From assembly GCA_963519305.1 (NCBI GenBank), contig CAUQMS010000013.1:72906-136905 (forward strand): DNA of 64,000 bases. The letters are read 5' to 3'. The stretch's first letter is position 1. Each line of letters starts with the position of its first letter. Below are positions 8,394 to 17,277 of this stretch, in pieces. This DNA is from Ewingella sp963519305 (GTDB taxonomy: Bacteria > Pseudomonadota > Gammaproteobacteria > Enterobacterales > Enterobacteriaceae). The notes beneath the pieces were generated by a model, which was not told where the DNA came from, did not search any database, and was given only the letters and a program-made list of their open reading frames with translations. The translations under genes and the position numbers were made by a program.

Positions 8394-9653
8394 TCACTCG
8401 CCTTTAAAACGCTCTATCTTCGCACCCAGCTGACGCAGTTTATCTTCGATGCGCTCATAGCCGCGGTCGATGTGATAGATACGGTCAACAATGGTGACGC
8501 CGTCTGCGATACAACCGGCCAAAACCAGGCTGGCAGAGGCGCGTAAATCAGTCGCCATCACCTGCGCGCCGGAAAGCTGCTCGACACCATGACAAATCAG
8601 GGTGCTGCCTTCAATCTCAGCGTGAGCGCCCATACGGATAAGCTCAGGGATATGCATGAAGCGGTTCTCGAAGATGGTTTCGGTGATAACACCGGTGCCT
8701 TCGGCCACCAGATTCAGAAGGCTGAACTGCGCCTGCATATCGGTTGGGAAACCAGGATGCGGCGCAGTGCGGAAGGTCACGGCTTTCGCACGTTTTCCAT
8801 GCATATCAAGGCTGATCCAGTCTTCGCCCACTTCGATATCCGCACCGGCTTCACGCAGTTTCGCCAGCACCGCATCCAGTGTGTCAGGACGCGTATCACG
8901 GCATACAACTTTGCCACCGGAGATGGCCGCTGCCACCAGGAAAGTCCCGGTTTCGATACGGTCAGGCACGACGCGATACACACCGCCGCCCAGACGTTTA
9001 ACGCCTTCAATGGTGATTTTGTCGGTACCTGCACCGGTGATTTTTGCCCCCAGTGTATTAAGGAAACCGGCGGTATCGGTGATTTCCGGCTCACGCGCGG
9101 CGTTCTCGATAATCGTGGTGCCTTCAGCCAGAGTCGCCGCACACATGATGGTCACCGTTGCACCAACGCTGACTTTATCCATCACAATATGCGCGCCCTG
9201 CAAACGGCCATCGACGGAAGCTTTGACGTAACCTTCTTCCAATACGATTTTCGCGCCCAACTGCTCAAGACCCGAAATGTGCAGATCAACCGGACGTGCG
9301 CCGATAGCGCAACCGCCCGGCAGTGAAACCTGGCCCTGACCAAAACGAGCCACCAACGGGCCAAGCGCCCAGATAGAGGCGCGCATGGTTTTTACCAAAT
9401 CGTAAGGCGCGCAAAACTCGTTAACTTCGCTGGCATCTACAAAGACCGAACCATTACGTTCGATTTTGGTGCCGAGCTGGCCGAGTAATTTCAGTGTGGT
9501 GTCGATATCTTTCAGATGGGGAACATTCTGCAACTCAACTGGCTCTTCGGCCAGCAGTGCAGCAAACAAGATAGGAAGTGCGGCGTTTTTAGCGCCGGAG
9601 ATAGACACTTCGCCACTCAGACGAGTGCCACCTTGTACACGAAATTTATCCAT
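8394..9653 (-). CDS. murA: UDP-N-acetylglucosamine 1-carboxyvinyltransferase MurA
   Basis: MurA transfers enolpyruvate from PEP to UDP-GlcNAc, the first committed step of peptidoglycan synthesis, and is the target of fosfomycin. The fosfomycin-reactive Cys115 is present in LPGGCAIG, so no natural resistance substitution is seen there. Lys22 (GAKNA) and the C-terminal IDRGYERIEDKLR segment are intact. Start at 9653 gives 419 residues as in E. coli; a 12-codon extension is open but unsupported. It follows ibaG by 68 bp in the same direction. Confidence 0.97.
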   Translation of the reverse strand: MDKFRVQGGTRLSGEVSISGAKNAALPILFAALLAEEPVELQNVPHLKDIDTTLKLLGQLGTKIERNGSVFVDASEVNEFCAPYDLVKTMRASIWALGPLVARFGQGQVSLPGGCAIGARPVDLHISGLEQLGAKIVLEEGYVKASVDGRLQGAHIVMDKVSVGATVTIMCAATLAEGTTIIENAAREPEITDTAGFLNTLGAKITGAGTDKITIEGVKRLGGGVYRVVPDRIETGTFLVAAAISGGKVVCRDTRPDTLDAVLAKLREAGADIEVGEDWISLDMHGKRAKAVTFRTAPHPGFPTDMQAQFSLLNLVAEGTGVITETIFENRFMHIPELIRMGAHAEIEGSTLICHGVEQLSGAQVMATDLRASASLVLAGCIADGVTIVDRIYHIDRGYERIEDKLRQLGAKIERFKGE

Positions 9654-9721
9654 TATGACGGCTCTCTTAATTTCAAATACTGAATTCAAATATGTGCTGC
9701 TGGCAGGAGAAACCTGCCGCC

Positions 9722-9976
9722 TTAAAAACCGTTCAGTTTGCGGTCACGCTGCCACTCTTCAGGGGTATAGGCCTTAATAGAGAGTGCATGAATGCGATTG
9801 TCTGCGATGTATTCCATCAAAGGGGCATACACGGTTTGTTGTTTTTTCACACGGCTCATGCCGTCGAATAATGCGCCCACCACGATGGCCTGGAAGTGGC
9901 TGCCGTCACCCGTGACGTGAGCTTCATCTAATGCCAATGTATTCATCAGCACGTCTTTAATTTCGTTAGTGTCCAT
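9722..9976 (-). CDS. ibaG: BolA-family protein IbaG
   Basis: IbaG is a small BolA-like protein that binds monothiol glutaredoxin and iron-sulfur clusters, and is linked to acid resistance. The 84-residue product has the BolA pattern VTGDGSHFQAIVVG, then FDGMSRVKKQQTVY and the conserved helix with IADNRIHALSIKAYTPEEW. Start at 9976 matches the family N terminus. It lies between the mla operon and murA, all in one direction; a terminator-like hairpin separates it from mlaB. Confidence 0.93.
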   Translation of the reverse strand: MDTNEIKDVLMNTLALDEAHVTGDGSHFQAIVVGALFDGMSRVKKQQTVYAPLMEYIADNRIHALSIKAYTPEEWQRDRKLNGF

Positions 9977-10047
9977 AGGATTCGATTCTTCTGAAGAGAT
10001 CATAACAGCCGAACATCTTATAGGGATCCGGCCAACTCTTAAACCAC

Positions 10048-10084
10048 GAAAAAGCCCCTGTGCGTGAGTTTTGCACAGGGGCTT
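10048..10084 (-). terminator. Terminator between mlaB and ibaG
   Basis: A perfect 12-bp stem (10052-10063 with 10073-10084) has a 9-nt loop and is followed on the minus strand by a T tract. It ends the mlaFEDCB transcript, at least in part, so ibaG-murA probably has extra promoter input. Confidence 0.85.
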
Positions 10085-10169
10085 AGCTGTCTTACACCGG
10101 CGATGGCAGAAACCTTGCGCTAACTTGCGGTTACTGCTGCCTTATTTTTTCGCGCCTCACACTGTGTGG

Positions 10170-10466
10170 CTAATTAACAGGGATAATATCCTGCAAATTA
10201 TAGAGCGCAATAAGTGTGCTCAAACGATCGGTGATCCCGGTAAGCGCCAGTGTACCGCCGTCCTGCTCGACCTGTTCACGCAGATGAACCAGCATGGCAA
10301 GCCCGGCGGAATCCACGCGTTCCAGTCCGGCAACGTCAATCACGTTAATCTGGCTCATCAGCGTGCGGCGCTGATTCCACAGCGAGAGCAACGTTTCGCG
10401 ATCCAGCTCACCGCGCAAAATCAGGCGCGGCGGCTGATGCTCCCAGCTCAATGCGCCCTTCATCAT
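10170..10466 (-). CDS. mlaB: STAS-domain subunit MlaB of the phospholipid transporter
   Basis: MlaB is the cytoplasmic STAS-domain protein that binds MlaF and is needed for assembly and activity of the MlaFEDB complex. The 98-residue product shows the STAS core INVIDVAGLERVDSAGLAMLVHL with the central serine. Its ATG overlaps the mlaC TGA (ATGA), which implies coupled translation. Sequence is divergent from E. coli, as usual for MlaB, but position and length leave little doubt. Confidence 0.92.
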   Translation of the reverse strand: MMKGALSWEHQPPRLILRGELDRETLLSLWNQRRTLMSQINVIDVAGLERVDSAGLAMLVHLREQVEQDGGTLALTGITDRLSTLIALYNLQDIIPVN

Positions 10467-11095
10467 TTTTGATCCAGCGTGATAGGCTGTGCCGCGGCTT
10501 GTTTCAGACGCTCAGTCAAACCATCAATGCCTTTCTGACGTAGGATATCCGCCCACTCGTTCTGTTTGGTGGAAATCATGCTCACGCCTTCAGCGATCAT
10601 GTCATAAGCCTGCCATTCGCCGGTTTTGGTGTTTTTACGCCATTGGAAATCAAGGCGAACTGGCGGACGGCCATTCGGATCAACGATGGTGACACGGATA
10701 GCAATGATGTCCTGATTCGCATACGGCTGCTCAGGTTGCACGTTATATGTCTGGTTATTATACAATGCCAGTGCCTGACCATAAGCCTGTTGCAGGTAGT
10801 CACCGAAAGCACTGAAGTAAGCTTCGCGCTGCGCCGGTGTCGCATCTTTGTAGTAACGGCCCAGCACCAGCGCGCCAGCGTATTTGATCTGCACAAACGG
10901 CAGCAGCTCTTCACGCACGATCACACGCAGGTAGTTGGGATCCTGCTTGATTTTCGGCTGTTCTGTTTTCAGACGGGTAAAGGTGTTCTTCGCCGCTTCA
11001 TTCATCATGCTGTATGGATTGGTCTTGTCTACCGCGGCATGCGCCAGCGGGGTCATGACCACCAGCAGGGTGGCTAAAATGATACGTTTAAACAT
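10463..11095 (-). CDS. mlaC: Periplasmic phospholipid-binding protein MlaC
   Basis: MlaC carries phospholipids across the periplasm between outer-membrane MlaA and the inner-membrane MlaFEDB complex. The 210-residue product has a signal peptide (MFKRIILATLLVVMTPLAHA) and the Tol_Tol_Ttg2 fold, with conserved LLPFVQIKYAGALVLGRYYKDAT and a C-terminal WADILRQKGIDGLTERL. It lies 38 bp after mlaD and overlaps mlaB by 4 bp. Confidence 0.95.
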   Translation of the reverse strand: MFKRIILATLLVVMTPLAHAAVDKTNPYSMMNEAAKNTFTRLKTEQPKIKQDPNYLRVIVREELLPFVQIKYAGALVLGRYYKDATPAQREAYFSAFGDYLQQAYGQALALYNNQTYNVQPEQPYANQDIIAIRVTIVDPNGRPPVRLDFQWRKNTKTGEWQAYDMIAEGVSMISTKQNEWADILRQKGIDGLTERLKQAAAQPITLDQK

Positions 11096-11133
11096 GCAAT
11101 ATTCCTCTTATAAACTCTGCTCGTGAAAAGTGC

Positions 11134-11688
11134 TTAATGACTGGTTGCCGCGGGCTGTGGCGCTGCCGCTGCATCCGGGGCCGCCTGAGCATCGCCCGCA
11201 TTCGCTTCCGTTTTATCTTTATCACCGCCGCTCTTGTACAGGAACTGACCAATCAGGTCTTCCAGCACCAGCGCAGATTTGGTGTCCTGAATCGAGCCGC
11301 CATCTTTGAGGATAGTGGTTCCCATATCAGGGTCTTCAAAACCGATATTCAGCGCCAGGAACTGCTCACCCAGCAGGCCGGAAGTACGGATAGCCAGCGT
11401 ACTTGTGCTTGGGATCTGGTTATATTTTTGCTCAATATCCATCTCCACTTTTGGCGAATAATTTTTATCCAGTGTGATCGCGCTGACACGCCCGACGACA
11501 ACACCACCGACTTTGACCGGAGAACCGGCTTTCAGACCACCAATATTGTCAAAGGTGGCAGAAATACGGTAAGTCGGTTCAGAGCCAATCGAACGGATAT
11601 CCGCGACTTTGAGGCAAAGAAATAATACGGCACACAGGGCGATGATCAAAAACGCGCCAACCCAGATTTCACTCTTTTTCGTTTGCAT
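11134..11688 (-). CDS. mlaD: MCE-domain subunit MlaD of the phospholipid transporter
   Basis: MlaD is anchored in the inner membrane and forms a hexameric MCE ring that channels lipids in the periplasm. One N-terminal membrane helix (WVGAFLIIALCAVLFLCL) precedes the MCE domain (about residues 38-117: ATFDNIGGLKAGSPVKVGGV). A low-complexity Asp/Ala/Pro-rich tail ends the protein. Start codon lies 3 bp after mlaE. Confidence 0.96.
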   Translation of the reverse strand: MQTKKSEIWVGAFLIIALCAVLFLCLKVADIRSIGSEPTYRISATFDNIGGLKAGSPVKVGGVVVGRVSAITLDKNYSPKVEMDIEQKYNQIPSTSTLAIRTSGLLGEQFLALNIGFEDPDMGTTILKDGGSIQDTKSALVLEDLIGQFLYKSGGDKDKTEANAGDAQAAPDAAAAPQPAATSH

Positions 11689-11691
11689 TGA

Positions 11692-12474
11692 TTAATTCCC
11701 AAACATCAGTGCTGTCAGCACAAAATCTAATCCCAGCACCGCCAGAGACGAATGCACCACGGTACGGGTCGTTGCCCGGCTGATCCCTTCTGAAGTTGGG
11801 ATAGCGTCATAACCGTTGAACAGGGCAATCCATGTCACGGTAATGGCAAAAACTACACTTTTAATCAGGCAGTTAAGTAAGTCATGGCGCCACTCTACTG
11901 CACTTTGCATGGCAGACCAGAAGAATCCGCTGTCGATGCCTTTCCAGTCCACACCCACCAGTGATCCCCCCCAGATACCCACGGCCACAAAAATCGCCGT
12001 CAGTAATGGCATGGAGATCACGCCTGCCCAGAAACGGGGTGCCACAACGCGGCGTAGCGGGTCAATGGCCATCATCTCCAGACTGGAAATCTGCTCGGTG
12101 GCTTTCATCAACCCGATCTCTGCGGTCAATGCAGAACCGGCGCGGCCAGCAAACAGCAGCGCGGTAACCACAGGACCCAGCTCACGCAGCAGGGAGAGCG
12201 CCACCATCATGCCAAGGCTGGCTTCCGCACTGTAGGTGGTCAGTACGATATATCCTTGCAGACCCAGCACCATACCGATGAACAGTCCTGACACCAGGAT
12301 GATCAACAGCGACAGCACACCCACGCTGTAAAGCTGTTTAAGCAACAGCGGCCACTGTTTAGCAAACTGCGGCTTGCCGACCAGCGCCCGGAATAACATC
12401 AGTCCGGCGCGGCCAAACGAAGTGCATGTTTGAATACCGCGGCGCCCTGTAGAGGCTAATGCCTTAATTAACAT
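11692..12474 (-). CDS. mlaE: Permease subunit MlaE of the phospholipid transporter
   Basis: MlaE is the transmembrane permease of the ABC-type lipid transporter. The 260-residue polytopic protein shows the MlaE-family signature around LLRELGPVVTALLFAGRAGSALTAEIG spread over residues 110-140 and the coupling-helix region EQISSLEMMAIDPLR. It is second in mlaFEDCB, with a 15-bp gap after mlaF. Confidence 0.96.
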   Translation of the reverse strand: MLIKALASTGRRGIQTCTSFGRAGLMLFRALVGKPQFAKQWPLLLKQLYSVGVLSLLIILVSGLFIGMVLGLQGYIVLTTYSAEASLGMMVALSLLRELGPVVTALLFAGRAGSALTAEIGLMKATEQISSLEMMAIDPLRRVVAPRFWAGVISMPLLTAIFVAVGIWGGSLVGVDWKGIDSGFFWSAMQSAVEWRHDLLNCLIKSVVFAITVTWIALFNGYDAIPTSEGISRATTRTVVHSSLAVLGLDFVLTALMFGN

Positions 12475-12489
12475 TGATATACAACTCCA

Positions 12490-13293
12490 TCATCCAAGCA
12501 GCTCGGCTTTGTAATCACCAGCCGGGAAACGGAAAGGCACCGGTCCATCGGCGATACCGTCGAGAAACTGGCGAACGCGGGGATCAGGATTACTTTGCAG
12601 CGCCTCGGGTGTGCCTTCAGCAATAACATGCTGAGCCGCCACAATATAAGCATAGTCAGCGATGCTCAGAACTTCAGGAACATCGTGAGATACAACAATA
12701 CAGGTCACACCCAAAGCATGGTTAAGCTCATCAATCAGCTTCACCAGTACGCCCATCGTGATCGGATCCTGACCCACGAAAGGCTCATCAAACATAATCA
12801 GTTCAGGATCAAGTGCAATGGCACGCGCCAGTGCGACACGGCGGGCCATACCACCTGAAAGTTCGGCTGGCATCAGTTCACCGGCCCCGCGCAAGCCAAC
12901 AGCTTCCAGTTTCATGGTCACTGTACTGCGCAGCAGTTCTTCCGGCAGTTTACTGTGTTCGCGTAGCGGAAAGGCCACATTCTCGAACACATTCAGGTCA
13001 GTAAACAATGCACCGGACTGAAACAACATGCTCATTTTCTTGCGCGACTCGTACAGCTTACTGCGCGATAGGGTGGGAATGTTCTCCCCATCGAACCAAA
13101 TTTCACCGCTGTCCGGCGCCAGCTGGCCGCCGATCAGACGCAGCAAGGTCGTTTTACCGATCCCGGATGGGCCCATGATGGCTGTGACTTTGCCGCGTGG
13201 CACCGTCATATTTATCTCTTCGAAAATGGGACGATCGCCGCGCGTGAAACTCATGCCCTTGATCTCAACCAGATTCGATTGGCTCTGACTCAT
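12490..13293 (-). CDS. mlaF: ATPase subunit MlaF of the phospholipid transporter
   Basis: MlaF is the ABC ATPase that powers lipid movement by MlaE/MlaD. Walker A is GPSGIGKTT, the ABC signature is LSGGMARRVALARA, Walker B is LIMFDEPF, and the switch histidine is in VVSHDV. The C-terminal extension after FLDG, which clasps the neighbouring subunit and binds MlaB in E. coli, is present. First gene of mlaFEDCB; yrbG is divergent. Confidence 0.96.
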   Translation of the reverse strand: MSQSQSNLVEIKGMSFTRGDRPIFEEINMTVPRGKVTAIMGPSGIGKTTLLRLIGGQLAPDSGEIWFDGENIPTLSRSKLYESRKKMSMLFQSGALFTDLNVFENVAFPLREHSKLPEELLRSTVTMKLEAVGLRGAGELMPAELSGGMARRVALARAIALDPELIMFDEPFVGQDPITMGVLVKLIDELNHALGVTCIVVSHDVPEVLSIADYAYIVAAQHVIAEGTPEALQSNPDPRVRQFLDGIADGPVPFRFPAGDYKAELLG

Positions 13294-13603
13294 TCAGTTT
13301 ATCCCTTCGGATTGTTTCAGCTTACGATACCCCTGATGTTAGGGGCATCGGCGCGTAACTCTGGTATTTTTACAAAAACTTACCGCGATTGCGTCACCAA
13401 AATTGCCATTGTTTTACTTTTCTGCCCCGGATGGTCAAAAACAGTGAACAACACTATTAAAACAAACGCAGTATTCGTCTAACATACAGCAGCTTTGGCT
13501 GGCTGTTTTAGGACACAATAAAGCCCTTGTTCATTTTTTGACGACCTTTTGCTCGGCTGTTCAGGCAACGAACCTCGCATTATACCTAATTAAAGGATTT
13601 TTC
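13294..13603. promoter_or_regulatory. Divergent mlaF/yrbG control region
   Basis: This 310-bp gap must hold promoters for both mlaFEDCB (leftward) and yrbG-kdsD-kdsC-lpt (rightward). A short hairpin (aggggta/tacccct type, about 13327-13349) lies in the mlaF leader. An AT-rich stretch (13360-13470) and the element TTATAC near 13579 could be promoter parts, but I cannot assign hexamers firmly. A ribosome site AAAGGA precedes yrbG. No gene is visible. Confidence 0.4.
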
Positions 13604-14581
13604 ATGCTTCTCGCTATCGTACTCATGGTTGTCGGCTTATTACTCTTAGTTTATGCCGCCGATCGATTAGTGTACGGAGCAGCCGTTCTTGCCCGCTCGA
13701 TGGGGATCCCCCCGCTCATCATTGGTATGACCGTCGTCGGCGTTGGTATTTCCCTTCCGGAGTTGGTCGTATCAACCACCGCGGCCATTAACGATCAAAT
13801 GGATTTGGCCGTCGGCAACGCGATCGGTTCAAATATCATTAATATTCTTCTGATTTTGGGCGGCGCGGCCCTGATTCATCCACTTTCCGTCGGTTCTGAT
13901 ATCCTGCGGCGAGAACTCCCTTTATTGTTACTGGTCACGGTGCTATGCGGTTTTCTGCTCAGCGACGGCGAACTGAGCCGTCTGGACGGAGTTCTGCTAC
14001 TGGCCAGCGCAGCGATTTTCGTCATTTTGATGATTAAAATCGCCCGGGCGGCGGAAAAGCAGGGACTGGACACGCTGACCTACGAGCAGATGGCAGAACT
14101 TCCGCAAGACAGCAGCAGCACAGTTGCTTTCCTGTGGCTGGCGCTGGCGTTCATTATTATGCCGCTGGCGTCGAGCATGATCGTCGATAATACCACGGTC
14201 ATCGCCCGCTACTTTGGCGTCAGTGAACTGATTATCGGTTTAACGGTGGTGGCTATCGGCACCAGCCTGCCAGAAATGGCGACCTTTATCGCGGGTTCCG
14301 TGAAAGGTGAGGATGATATTGCGCTGGGTAATATCATCGGCGCCAATATTTTTAACACCTGCCTGGTGCTGGGATTACCAGCATTGGTGGCTCCGGGTTC
14401 TTTCAGCCCGGAAGCGTTCCACCGCGATTACTGGGTGATGCTGGCGGTGAGCGTGGTACTGACCGGACTGTGCCTGATGCGTAAACACCGCATCGGTCAC
14501 CTGGCCGGCGCCCTGTTATTATGCGGCTTTGTCGCTTATCTGGCGTTGCTGTACTTTGTACCTGGCAGCGTTGAGTTTTAA
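13604..14581 (+). CDS. yrbG: Calcium/sodium antiporter-family protein YrbG
   Basis: YrbG is an inner-membrane member of the Ca2+/cation antiporter family; its physiological role in enterics is not settled. The 325-residue protein has two inverted halves, each with an alpha-repeat: GMTVVGVGISLPELVVS near residue 40 and GLTVVAIGTSLPEMAT near residue 215, carrying the acidic residue used for ion binding. Start at 13604 matches E. coli length; the extension from 13538 is unsupported. First gene of the KDO/LPS operon. Confidence 0.93.
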   Translation: MLLAIVLMVVGLLLLVYAADRLVYGAAVLARSMGIPPLIIGMTVVGVGISLPELVVSTTAAINDQMDLAVGNAIGSNIINILLILGGAALIHPLSVGSDILRRELPLLLLVTVLCGFLLSDGELSRLDGVLLLASAAIFVILMIKIARAAEKQGLDTLTYEQMAELPQDSSSTVAFLWLALAFIIMPLASSMIVDNTTVIARYFGVSELIIGLTVVAIGTSLPEMATFIAGSVKGEDDIALGNIIGANIFNTCLVLGLPALVAPGSFSPEAFHRDYWVMLAVSVVLTGLCLMRKHRIGHLAGALLLCGFVAYLALLYFVPGSVEF

Positions 14582-14600
14582 ACCCCATCAGGAAGAGATC

Positions 14601-15587
14601 ATGGGAAATTTCGAGCAAGAAGGAAGATTTGACTTCCAGTCTGCAGGAAAAGCCGTACTCAAGACCGAACGTGAGGGACTGGACCAACTCGACCAGTACA
14701 TCAACGACGACTTTACCCGCGCATGTGAAAAGATGTTCGCTTGCGTCGGTAAAATAGTGGTGATGGGCATGGGCAAGTCAGGTCACGTCGGCCGCAAAAT
14801 GGCGGCGACGTTCGCCAGCACCGGTACCCCTGCATTCTTTGTTCATCCGGGCGAAGCCAGTCATGGCGATCTGGGTATGGTGTCCAAACAAGACATCGTG
14901 ATCCTGATTTCCAATTCGGGTGAATCGCACGAAATACTGGCGCTTATCCCGGTATTAAAACGGTTGTCGATCACCATGATTTGCCTGACTGCCAACCCGG
15001 AGAGTTCGATGGGGAAAGCGGCCGATGTGCATATTTGCGTCCGCGTTCCACAGGAAGCCTGCCCGCTCGGGCTGGCTCCGACCACCAGTACTACCGCCGT
15101 CATGGTGATGGGTGACGCACTGGCCGTGGCACTTTTGCAGGCACGGGGTTTTACTGCCGAAGATTTTGCCCTGTCCCATCCGGGCGGAGCACTGGGTCGC
15201 AAGCTTCTGCTGCGGGTCAGCGATATCATGCACAGCGGTGCCGAAATCCCGCACGTCAGCCGCGACGCGTCACTGCGCGATGCCCTGCTGGAGATCACCC
15301 GTAAAAACATGGGGATGACGGTCATTTGCAATGATCTCATGAAGATCGAAGGCATCTTCACCGATGGGGATTTACGCCGCATCTTCGACATGGGTGTCAA
15401 CATCAACGAGGCGTCCATTGCTGACGTCATGACCACCGGCGGCGTTCGCGTTCGCCCGACACTGCTGGCCGTTGATGCCCTGAACCTGATGCAGGATCGC
15501 CACATCACTTGCGTCATGGTTGCCGATGGCGACCAGTTGTTGGGTGTGGTACATATGCACGACATGCTACGCGCTGGCGTAGTTTAA
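14601..15587 (+). CDS. kdsD: D-arabinose 5-phosphate isomerase KdsD
   Basis: KdsD converts ribulose 5-phosphate to arabinose 5-phosphate, the precursor of the LPS sugar KDO. The SIS domain (about residues 40-180) has GMGKSGHVGRKMAATFASTGTP and the SNSGES phosphate loop. Two CBS domains (about 205-328) follow, with TDGDLRR and the HMHDMLRAGVV end. Start at 14601 has GGAAGAG upstream and gives 328 residues as in E. coli. An earlier in-frame start would overlap yrbG. Confidence 0.97.
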   Translation: MGNFEQEGRFDFQSAGKAVLKTEREGLDQLDQYINDDFTRACEKMFACVGKIVVMGMGKSGHVGRKMAATFASTGTPAFFVHPGEASHGDLGMVSKQDIVILISNSGESHEILALIPVLKRLSITMICLTANPESSMGKAADVHICVRVPQEACPLGLAPTTSTTAVMVMGDALAVALLQARGFTAEDFALSHPGGALGRKLLLRVSDIMHSGAEIPHVSRDASLRDALLEITRKNMGMTVICNDLMKIEGIFTDGDLRRIFDMGVNINEASIADVMTTGGVRVRPTLLAVDALNLMQDRHITCVMVADGDQLLGVVHMHDMLRAGVV

Positions 15588-15603
15588 TTGAGGAATGTCC
15601 CGA

Positions 15604-16170
15604 ATGAGTAATAGCGCAGCCACGGTGGATACCTGCTATGGTCCGGTCAGTGCTAACGTGCTGGAACGGGCAAAAGCGATTCGCCTGCTGATTTGTGACG
15701 TGGACGGCGTCATGTCTGATGGCCTGATTTATATGGGTAATCAGGGCGAGGAACTGAAAAGCTTCAATGTCCGCGACGGTTACGGTATCCGCTGTCTGCT
15801 GACCTCCGATATCGAGGTTGCCATCATTACCGGCCGGAGCGCGAAACTGCTGGAAGACCGCGCGAATACGCTGGGCATTCGCCACCTGTATCAGGGGCAA
15901 TCGGATAAGCTTTTGGCCTTCCGCGAACTGTTAGATACACTGTCTTTAGAGGCCAGTCAGGTCGCCTATATTGGTGATGACCTTATTGACTGGCCAGTCA
16001 TGGCCGAAGTTGGCCTGTCGGTTGCCGTACAAGATGCGCATCCGATACTGCTGCCCAAAGCGCATTATGTGACGCACATTCCCGGCGGACGTGGCGCAGT
16101 GCGTGAATTATGTGACCTGATTCTGCTGGCGCAGGGCAAGCTGGAGGACGCCAAGGGGCTGTCGATATGA
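15604..16170 (+). CDS. kdsC: 3-deoxy-manno-octulosonate-8-phosphatase KdsC
   Basis: KdsC removes phosphate from KDO 8-phosphate in the LPS inner-core pathway. It is a tetrameric HAD-family enzyme with the nucleophile motif DVDGVMSDG, the threonine motif TGRSAKL and the acidic motif GDDLIDWPVM. Start at 15604 (188 aa) fits the E. coli N terminus (CYGPVSA at the same distance) and has a GAGG site at proper spacing; the ATG at 15595 sits too close to that site. It overlaps lptC by 4 bp. Confidence 0.96.
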   Translation: MSNSAATVDTCYGPVSANVLERAKAIRLLICDVDGVMSDGLIYMGNQGEELKSFNVRDGYGIRCLLTSDIEVAIITGRSAKLLEDRANTLGIRHLYQGQSDKLLAFRELLDTLSLEASQVAYIGDDLIDWPVMAEVGLSVAVQDAHPILLPKAHYVTHIPGGRGAVRELCDLILLAQGKLEDAKGLSI

Positions 16171-16736
16171 ATAAACCAAAGCTATGGGTCACCATCCTGC
16201 TGGCCCTGGTGGCATTAGCACTGATTGGCTGGTCTCTTTCTGACTCGGATAATCCGGCGCCATCTGCGGCTAACGATCAGGACCCAACGTATCAGAGCCA
16301 GCATACGGTCACCGTGGTGTATAACCCGCTCGGCAGTCTGAATTACAAGCTGGTCTCCGAAGAGGTCAAATATTACACTACCGATCAACTGACCTGGTTT
16401 ACGAAGCCCGTGATGACCATGTACGACAAAGACAAAATTCCTGTCTGGACCGTACGCTCGGATCGCGCCAAGATGACCAATGACAAAATGCTCTATTTGT
16501 ACGGGCACGTTCAGGTGGACAGCCTGACGCCGGATACGTCGCAATTGCAGCGCATCATAACGGACAACGCTTCAGTTAACCTGGTCACACAGGACGTGGC
16601 TTCAGATGATGAAGTAACGCTTTACGGCACAGGCTTTACATCTAACGGCATGAAAATGCGTGGAAATCTGCGTAACAAAACCGCAGAGCTGATCGAAAAG
16701 GTAAATACCACTTATGAAATTCCAAGCAAAAAATAA
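16167..16736 (+). CDS. lptC: LPS export protein LptC
   Basis: LptC is a bitopic inner-membrane protein that receives LPS from LptB2FG and passes it to LptA. The membrane helix is at residues 5-22 (WVTILLALVALALIGWSL), followed by a periplasmic beta-jellyroll. The start overlaps the kdsC stop (ATGA). Its end overlaps the lptA start by 23 bp, which suggests tight translational coupling. Confidence 0.95.
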   Translation: MNKPKLWVTILLALVALALIGWSLSDSDNPAPSAANDQDPTYQSQHTVTVVYNPLGSLNYKLVSEEVKYYTTDQLTWFTKPVMTMYDKDKIPVWTVRSDRAKMTNDKMLYLYGHVQVDSLTPDTSQLQRIITDNASVNLVTQDVASDDEVTLYGTGFTSNGMKMRGNLRNKTAELIEKVNTTYEIPSKK

Positions 16737-17271
16737 AATCCGTAATTTCCTGATCACCAGCTCTCTGCTCGCCATCAGTATTCCGGCATTTGCGCTGAAA
16801 GACGACACCACCAAGCCGATCACCATCAACTCGGTTAATCAGGCGCTGGACGTGAACACGAACACCGCAACCTTTACCGGTAACGTGATCGTCAATCAGG
16901 GCTCGATTCAGGTTAAAGCCGATAAAGTCGTGGTTATCCGACCTAAAGGCGAGTCTGGCAAAGAAGTGGTTGAAGGCTACGGTAACCCGGTGACCTTCTA
17001 CCAGATGCAGGATAACGGCAAACCTATCAGCGGCCACGCCTCTAAAGTGCGTTACGAAGTCGCCACTGATCTTGTCACTCTGACCGGTAACGCCTACCTG
17101 GAGCAGCAAGACAGCAACGTGAAGGGTGACCGTATTACTTATCTGGTGCAAAAACAGCAGATGGAAGCCTTCAGCGACAACAAAGGCGGCCGCGTGACTA
17201 CCGTTCTGGTTCCTGCACAATTGCAGGATAAAAACCAACCGGCCGATGCCCAGACGAAAAAGAGTAAGTGA
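16714..17271 (+). CDS. lptA: Periplasmic LPS bridge protein LptA
   Basis: LptA subunits stack to form the periplasmic bridge that carries LPS from LptC to LptD. A signal peptide (residues 1-27, ending near AFA) precedes the OstA-type jellyroll (about 36-150, beginning KPITINSVNQALDVN). A lysine-rich tail ends the protein. Length 185 aa matches E. coli. Followed by lptB after 6 bp. Confidence 0.96.
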   Translation: MKFQAKNKIRNFLITSSLLAISIPAFALKDDTTKPITINSVNQALDVNTNTATFTGNVIVNQGSIQVKADKVVVIRPKGESGKEVVEGYGNPVTFYQMQDNGKPISGHASKVRYEVATDLVTLTGNAYLEQQDSNVKGDRITYLVQKQQMEAFSDNKGGRVTTVLVPAQLQDKNQPADAQTKKSK

Positions 17272-17277
17272 TAATTT

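Noticed and set aside
8589..9326. 245-codon plus-strand frame opposite murA
   Set aside because: Shadow of murA; no start site or recognisable domain.
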